Position numbers and translations under genes: made by a program
Shown: positions 6,754-9,552 of the stretch, one piece after another
Layout of the letters: each line of letters opens with the position of its first letter
Numbering within the stretch: position 1 is the stretch's first letter
Source: an uncultured Oscillospiraceae bacterium
GTDB lineage: Bacteria; Bacillota; Clostridia; Oscillospirales; Ruminococcaceae
Direction: 5' to 3'
Assembly: GCA_934465295.1 (NCBI GenBank)
Contig: CAKSKU010000035.1
Span: 1 to 9,552 of the forward strand
Length of the DNA stretch: 9,552 nucleotides
Notes under the pieces: model-generated
Databases searched by the model: none
Seen by the model: only the letters and a program-made list of their open reading frames with translations
What the model was told of the DNA's origin: nothing

Positions 6754-6784
6754 CTGTGACCGAAATCACACATTTTGGTCACAG
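6754..6784. promoter_or_regulatory. Probable TetR operator over the operon start site
   Basis: CTGTGACC (6754-6761) and GGTCACAG (6777-6784) form a perfect 8-bp inverted repeat separated by 15 bp, just downstream of the -10 element. Nested in it, TGTGA-N6-TCACA (6755-6770) equals the classical CRP-type half-site arrangement. The dyad lies about 15 nt upstream of the TetR start codon. Position and symmetry support an autoregulatory operator; a CRP/FNR-family site is the alternative. Confidence 0.65.
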
Positions 6785-6788
6785 CTCT

Positions 6789-6817
6789 ATGTTACTATAT
6801 GCTAACCGAAAAGTCAA
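6789..6817 (-). promoter_or_regulatory. Promoter of the TetR-hydrolase operon
   Basis: Read on the minus strand: -35 TTGACT (6817-6812, 5 of 6), 17-bp spacer, -10 TAACAT (6794-6789, 4 of 6). Transcription should begin near 6782, inside the inverted repeat 6754-6784. A GCTAACC motif sits in the spacer (6801-6807). Confidence 0.65.
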
Positions 6818-6941
6818 TGGATTTTTCTGCGATTTGTGACTTATGCTGTTTTGGGGTGATCATATTTATTGATTTTATCTAACTAAAGTTATATTAGGCT
6901 AACCAATCAAGCTGCAAAATTGGAGAAAATCGCTTATATGG

Positions 6942-6970
6942 TTGATTTTTCAAGCTCATTAAGATATAAT
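6942..6970 (+). promoter_or_regulatory. Promoter of the divergent small membrane-protein gene
   Basis: TTGATT (6942-6947), 17-bp spacer, TATAAT (6965-6970, perfect). Transcription should start near 6977, about 65 nt before the expected start codon position at 7042. Confidence 0.65.
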
Positions 6971-6973
6971 AAA

Positions 6974-6990
6974 AAAGCCGAGAAGGCTTT
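6974..6990 (-). terminator. Hairpin with T-run on the minus strand
   Basis: AAAGCC (6974-6979), loop GAGAA, GGCTTT (6985-6990). Read on the minus strand the stem is followed by TTTTTTATTATA, which is terminator-like, although no minus gene is evident just upstream. On the plus strand it would form a small stem at the extreme 5' end of the transcript from 6977. It may protect the hydrolase operon promoter from antisense read-through. Confidence 0.4.
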
Positions 6991-7041
6991 GATTCTTGAT
7001 ATGTGGTTAGATAAAGCTAACACAGGGGGGAGGAGTACAAG

Positions 7042-7537
7042 ATAATACTTTTGATAGAAATAATTGTGCTGCTCGTTATATTTACCATAGTCTATATGGC
7101 AGGTCTGAAGAAGCAGTCGCTGAAGGGACTTCATAATCTTCCGAAGCCTATACAGGAGCGTGTCCGTGAGCTGCCCGAGTATGAGGGAAAGGTCAAGGGT
7201 GATATCCTCACGACAAAGCAGAGAATTGTAAAAAAGCTGCCTGTGCTGCTGATAGTTGCGGTGTTCTTTTCGCTCCTTACATATCTTTGCTGGGGCAAGG
7301 GATTCTCTCCGCAGCTTTTTATACTGCTTTGCGATAAGCGCAAGCGTAAAGCTTTATGTAACGCTGATATTGCAGTGCGTAGTTCTTGTGAATAACCCGA
7401 GCTTATGGCTTCACGGAACGGAGGACTTGAAAGAGGAGTGGACGAACAGGCGGTTCTATCTCAGCTCGATACCGAGAAGTCTTTGCGCATTTGCAATAGT
7501 TTCGCTCATCATCGGCGGGATAATTGCGGTGATATGA
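7042..7537 (+). pseudogene. Frameshifted small membrane-protein gene
   Basis: Two adjacent frames together encode one plausible protein of about 165 residues. Frame one (from 7042/7051) gives TM1 IIVLLVIFTIVYMAGLKK, a conserved-looking segment SLKGLHNLPKPIQERVRELP, and the beginning of TM2 (VLLIVAVFFSLLTY). The other frame then continues from about 7285: IFAGARDSLRSFLYCFAISA, VKLYVTLILQC, WLHGTEDLKEEW, RFYLSSIPRSL, and a last TM ending in IIGGIIAVI at 7537. From memory, this order matches an uncharacterised Clostridia membrane family in which these segments form one protein. A one-base gain (or two-base loss) near 7285 explains the shift. A strong GGGAGGAG (7028-7035) is followed at 6 nt by ATA (7042) where an ATG is expected; the first usable start is a TTG at 7051, too far away. 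Sequencing error remains possible for either lesion. Confidence 0.7.
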
Positions 7538-7587
7538 TGCGAAATTTGCAGGAACGTCAATTTTACGCTGCTTTAGAAAAAAATGAA

Positions 7588-7621
7588 CGCTCCCCGACAG
7601 CATTAAATATGTCGGGGAGCG
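7588..7621 (-). terminator. Strong hairpin between convergent genes
   Basis: CGCTCCCCGACA (7588-7599), 10-nt loop, TGTCGGGGAGCG (7610-7621): a perfect 12-bp GC-rich stem. On the minus strand it is followed by TTCATTTTTTTCT, so it works best as a terminator for the gene at 7663-8370, as a backup to the hairpin at 7632-7661. On the plus strand it lacks a U-tract. Confidence 0.75.
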
Positions 7622-7631
7622 CCGGTCTGTC

Positions 7632-7661
7632 AAAAAAGTCACTCAAAAGGGTGGCTTTTTT
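7632..7661. terminator. Bidirectional intrinsic terminator
   Basis: AAAAAAGTCACTC (7632-7644), loop AAAA, GGGTGGCTTTTTT (7649-7661): a 13-bp stem with two G-T wobbles. It ends in T6 on the plus strand and in T6 on the minus strand. It lies one base past the stop codon of the minus gene at 7663 and downstream of the plus gene ending at 7537, so it serves both convergent transcripts. Confidence 0.85.
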
Positions 7662-7662
7662 C

Positions 7663-8370
7663 TTAACAGGGGGAGCAATTATCTGCACACACTTTCAAAT
7701 AAAGGTAGTTGCACCCATCAATTACCCTTAATGCATCCCATTGTTCCGGCATTTTATTAATGTCAACACAATTATCGCTAAAACAGTAAAGACATATCTC
7801 ATATGAAGATGTTTTCCTAAAAAAAATCATACATGGTTCTTCAAAACTTATTGTATCGATACATGCAAAAGAAAATGGTTTAAATACAACATCTCTGTTT
7901 TGCTGCATATTTCCAAAGCAATCAACCATAAAATAGTTACAGTTTTCATCAACTGTTGAAATTTGATATTCATAAAAATTTCTATATGTATTTGTATTTT
8001 TTCTCACGTAGTCAAATATTTCAATATAGCTTTTTTGCGCTTCTTCATATTTTCTGCTATGTTTATATAGAAATACAATGCTTAAAACGATAATTATGAG
8101 TATTAAGAATATTCCTACCACAGCAATTACTTTTTTAAAAGTTTTAAACTTTATACTGATGGTTTTAAATAACAAAAAAAATAACATTGAAAATATAACA
8201 AAAGCAGAAACAAATATAACGATCCAAAAAGGTTTACTGCTCATATATTCAGCTGACCCGACTAAAAGTGCAGAACGATTTAGTGAGTATATCATAATCG
8301 CTGAAATGCAAAAACAAAATATTGAAATACAACCTATAATTACTATTACTATATTCTTAATTTTTTTCAT
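7663..8370 (-). CDS. Hypothetical three-TM protein with Cys-rich C-terminal domain
   Basis: A 235-residue protein that I do not recognise. Three hydrophobic segments are clear (about 5-28, 48-69, 80-102), followed by a soluble C-terminal domain (103-235). That domain is rich in aromatics and contains 11 cysteines (144, 151, 170, 180, 193, 196, 201, 220, 228, 232, 235), ending CADNCSPC. With Lys/Arg clusters at 2-5 and 74-80, topology is uncertain; the tail could be outside with disulfides or inside binding metal. The ATG at 8370 has only a modest GGTGGG upstream. The gene is visibly AT-rich (11 G/C in 60 bases at 8161-8220, against 30 in 60 at 2641-2700), suggesting acquisition. No clear promoter lies directly upstream, so it may be read with the gene at 8564-9031. 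Confidence 0.8.
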   Translation of the reverse strand: MKKIKNIVIVIIGCISIFCFCISAIMIYSLNRSALLVGSAEYMSSKPFWIVIFVSAFVIFSMLFFLLFKTISIKFKTFKKVIAVVGIFLILIIIVLSIVFLYKHSRKYEEAQKSYIEIFDYVRKNTNTYRNFYEYQISTVDENCNYFMVDCFGNMQQNRDVVFKPFSFACIDTISFEEPCMIFFRKTSSYEICLYCFSDNCVDINKMPEQWDALRVIDGCNYLYLKVCADNCSPC

Positions 8371-8563
8371 AAAATGCCCACCATTATTATAAAGCTGCTA
8401 TGCAATTAAGGCTTCCGGGTATTACTTTGAGTCAGCAAGATGATCGACAAGTTTGGAATACCTGCAAACAGGAGCAACCAAAGCATCTATCATACTAAAC
8501 ACTGTTTAAAATATAGAAATAATGAATAATGTCCCTTTGTTTGGTCTTTTATGTCTGCACTTT
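8371..8563. other. Intergenic gap without a supported feature
   Basis: This 193-nt gap separates two minus-strand genes. A TATAAT on the minus strand (8391-8386) has no acceptable -35 at 16-18 bp. A 32-codon plus-strand ORF at 8400-8498 lacks a ribosome binding site. No terminator with a U-tract is seen, so read-through between the two flanking genes is plausible. Confidence 0.4.
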
Positions 8564-9031
8564 TTATTGTACTTCTTCAATTTGAATATTCCAGTATACT
8601 ACTTCTGATTTTAATGTGATGAAATTGGGACGAACTCTTATTATATGCTTGACCCGATATTTTGTGTCATCACACGTCAATATAAATTCCGCACCCTTTT
8701 TATAATCCTCGGTAGACTGCAGATCAGGAACATCGTTAAAAAATGACGGTTGTACATCAGTGATTTTTCGATATAAAGATATTTTGTCATCAACGGTTTC
8801 AGCCGCTTCATATTCATTCCTTGATATGGATAACTTATACTTGCTTGACAACATATCGTATTGTATATAAGTTGTTATGTCACTCGGTTCTTCTTCAAAA
8901 AATGAAAGAAGATCTTCAAGCCAAAATCTCGCTTCAATATTTTTACTGTCAATTTGTTTTATCCGGATCCCCAACAAAATCAACATTAATAAGGGTATTA
9001 CGAAGATCATTATTTTTTTTGAGATTTTCAT
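8564..9031 (-). CDS. Hypothetical membrane-anchored protein
   Basis: A 155-residue protein that I do not recognise. A Lys-rich N-terminus (MKISKK) precedes one hydrophobic segment (about 7-22), a typical signal anchor. No lipobox cysteine is seen, so the rest should lie outside the membrane, tethered. The remaining part is acidic-to-neutral and mixed alpha/beta in appearance, with SKYKLSISRNEYEAAETVDD at 63-82 and a C-terminal beta-rich stretch (YRVKHIIRVRPNFITLKSEV, 125-144). The ATG at 9031 has GGGGAG about 11 nt upstream. AT-rich like its neighbour at 7663-8370, with which it may form a two-gene unit. An upstream 52-codon ORF (8949-9107) overlaps its start in another frame. A role as an accessory, immunity-like or surface protein is only speculation. 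Confidence 0.75.
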   Translation of the reverse strand: MKISKKIMIFVIPLLMLILLGIRIKQIDSKNIEARFWLEDLLSFFEEEPSDITTYIQYDMLSSKYKLSISRNEYEAAETVDDKISLYRKITDVQPSFFNDVPDLQSTEDYKKGAEFILTCDDTKYRVKHIIRVRPNFITLKSEVVYWNIQIEEVQ

Positions 9032-9107
9032 ATAATGGATATCTCCCCGGTGATAGGTTTAAAACTAAACGGTATTGCAGTATTTTCAATAATTCTTCTC
9101 TTGTCAT
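8949..9107 (-). CDS. Possible small leader ORF overlapping the anchored protein
   Basis: A 52-residue ORF begins MTREELLKILQYRLVLNLSP and ends with TGA at 8949. Its ATG (9107) follows AGGATGAG at about 5 nt, and the promoter at 9126-9154 places the transcription start next to that site, so this is the first start codon on the message. It overlaps the first 83 bases of the gene starting at 9031 in a different frame. The N-terminal 30 residues (to PLYENLK) look protein-like; the rest may be fortuitous. It might be a real small protein, a translational control leader, or the separated N-terminus of the downstream protein after a frameshift. Confidence 0.35.
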   Translation of the reverse strand: MTREELLKILQYRLVLNLSPGRYPLYENLKKNNDLRNTLINVDFVGDPDKTN

Positions 9108-9125
9108 ATTGGCTCATCCTATTTT

Positions 9126-9154
9126 ATTATATCAGATTATTTCGGTGATTACAA
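9126..9154 (-). promoter_or_regulatory. Promoter for the AT-rich accessory genes
   Basis: Read on the minus strand: -35 TTGTAA (9154-9149, 4 of 6), 17-bp spacer, -10 TATAAT (9131-9126, perfect). Predicted start near 9119, about 12 nt from the small ORF's ATG and about 88 nt from the ATG at 9031. Confidence 0.55.
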
Positions 9155-9258
9155 GTCTAAGTTATTGCATATGGGGTGAAAGCCCTTTGTTCGCTCTCCG
9201 GACAGCTGCTATGCTGAAACGGTTGGATATGGAACCTTTCCATTACGACTTTTGGTAG
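9151..9258 (+). pseudogene. Possible 3' remnant of a lost gene
   Basis: The plus frame ending at the TAG 9256-9258 reads GESPLFALRTAAMLKRLDME then PFHYDFW. This looks like real protein sequence and is less AT-rich than the flanking minus genes. Upstream the frame dissolves into low-complexity sequence antisense to the gene at 8564-9031. The repeat element B begins about 18 nt after this stop, as copy A does about 32 nt after the operon stop, which supports a true gene end here. The family is not recognised; it could also be a chance open frame. Confidence 0.25.
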
Positions 9259-9286
9259 TTTCATATCCACTGTTGTTCAAACGTTG

Positions 9287-9332
9287 TCGGAGTGAAATGC
9301 TTATCGCTTTCGCTCTGCGCATTTCACTCCGA
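9287..9332 (+). repeat. Variable-stem hairpin of copy B
   Basis: TCGGAGTGAAATGC (9287-9300), 18-nt loop, GCATTTCACTCCGA (9319-9332): a perfect 14-bp stem. Preceded by GTTG and followed by TGATAGTTT, as in copy A (GTTG and GGATAGTTT), although the stem sequence is unrelated to that of copy A. Confidence 0.8.
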
Positions 9333-9361
9333 TGATAGTTTGTTTGAAGAAAATAGAATTG

Positions 9362-9435
9362 GCGCAATTCACATTTTTTGGGTTTACAAACTTAATTTCT
9401 CATAGTTCGTTTACCGTTATTCGTGTGAATTGCGC
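9362..9435 (+). repeat. Long inverted repeat of copy B, terminator-like
   Basis: GCGCAATTCACA (9362-9373) and TGTGAATTGCGC (9424-9435) are perfect 12-bp inverted arms with a 50-nt loop, followed by TTTTTGATTTG. The loop contains TCATAGTTCGTTTACC, conserved with copy A. It resembles an intrinsic terminator or a small palindromic element. Confidence 0.65.
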
Positions 9436-9552
9436 TTTTTGATTTGATAGTGATTACGCTTATCGCAACAATGCCTTAGCTGTTAGTTTAGGGAGTTTCG
9501 CTTCTGCGGAAGCGACAAGGGGACGCTGTCCCCCTTGACCCCCTGCCACCCT

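Larger units (their letters stand above)
6802..7021. promoter_or_regulatory. Cluster of CTAAC/GTTAG motifs between divergent genes
   Basis: CTAAC occurs at 6802-6806, 6879-6883, 6899-6903 and 7017-7021, and GTTAG at 7006-7010. Two make a dyad GTTAG-N6-CTAAC (7006-7021). TTATCTAAC (6875-6883) and GTTAGATAA (7006-7014) are exact inverted copies. TAACT-AA-AGTTA (6880-6891) is a further dyad. The cluster spans both divergent promoters and could be a multi-site operator. Chance recurrence of a 5-mer in AT-rich DNA is possible. Apart from the promoters, nothing else is seen in 6818-6941. Confidence 0.3.
9276..9552 (+). repeat. Interspersed composite repeat, copy B (cut by window end)
   Basis: The order is: outer arm TTCAAAC (9276-9282) pairing with GTTTGAA (9342-9348); variable-stem hairpin (9287-9332); constant 32-nt segment (9333-9364); long inverted repeat (9362-9435); AT-rich spacer; a 43-nt block identical to copy A (9467-9509); hairpin CGCTTC-TGCG-GAAGCG; and hairpin CAAGGGGAC/GTCCCCCTTG. 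The last 70 bases equal the first 70 bases of the window. No coding sequence is seen. Confidence 0.85.

Noticed and set aside
6934..7134. Minus-strand 66-codon frame at the divergent gene's start
   Set aside because: It runs through the promoter and the conserved first membrane segment of the plus gene, and shows no recognisable domain.
8400..8498. 32-codon plus ORF in the gap between the AT-rich genes
   Set aside because: No ribosome binding site, no promoter and no recognisable motif; too short to support.
8821..9258. Full-length plus-strand frame of 145 codons
   Set aside because: Its first two thirds are antisense to the gene at 8564-9031 and its promoter region. Only the last 35 codons look gene-like, and these are listed separately at low confidence.
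1..9552. Plasmid or phage genome
   Set aside because: No replication, mobilisation, integrase or structural gene is present; the identical ends are explained by a chromosomal repeat family.

Overview
The window reads as chromosomal DNA of a low-to-moderate GC Gram-positive anaerobe, most likely a Clostridia / Oscillospiraceae member such as Ruminococcus. This is an inference from clean sigma-A promoters, strong Shine-Dalgarno sites, Clostridia-type chemoreceptor and DUF554 proteins, and the style of the interspersed palindromic repeats. No gene in the window fixes the species. I see no rRNA, tRNA, CRISPR array, transposase, integrase or replication gene.

Layout. (1) 1-117: part of an interspersed repeat (copy C). 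(2) 118-2106 (-): a dCache methyl-accepting chemotaxis protein, divergent from (3) 2410-3132 (+): a DUF554 membrane protein with a perfect-consensus sigma-A promoter. The MCP side has a sigma-A-like promoter and, upstream of it, a good match to a sigma-D (sigma-28) motility promoter. (4) 3165-3438: an inverted copy (A) of the repeat. (5) 6738-3470 (-): a tight four-gene operon, in order TetR-family regulator, alpha/beta hydrolase, second FrsA-like alpha/beta hydrolase, multi-pass membrane protein. Its promoter is followed at the transcription start by a perfect 8-bp inverted repeat that looks like the repressor's own operator. (6) 6942-7537 (+): a divergent small membrane-protein gene that appears broken, with no ATG after its ribosome binding site and a frameshift near 7285. 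(7) 7588-7661: two strong terminator hairpins. (8) 7663-9107 (-): an AT-rich accessory patch with two unrecognised membrane-anchored proteins and a possible small leader ORF, read from a promoter at 9126-9154. (9) 9151-9258 (+): a possible 3' remnant of a lost gene. (10) 9276-9552: repeat copy B, cut by the window end.

The most interesting structure is the repeat family. Copies A and B share constant flanks, but the 14-16 bp stem of their first hairpin differs completely in sequence while remaining paired. Each then carries a second long inverted repeat ending in a T-run, and a GC-rich double-hairpin tail. In A, and possibly in B, the element follows a stop codon in the orientation of the upstream gene, which suggests an interspersed, structure-conserved terminator-like element. 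The first 70 and last 70 bases of the window are identical and belong to this repeat, so the window is bounded by direct copies of it.

Functionally, the TetR-hydrolase operon is a self-contained ligand-responsive unit, probably acting on an ester, amide or lipid-like compound that cannot be identified from sequence. The MCP is a membrane sensor feeding CheA. The AT-rich patch looks horizontally acquired or fast evolving.
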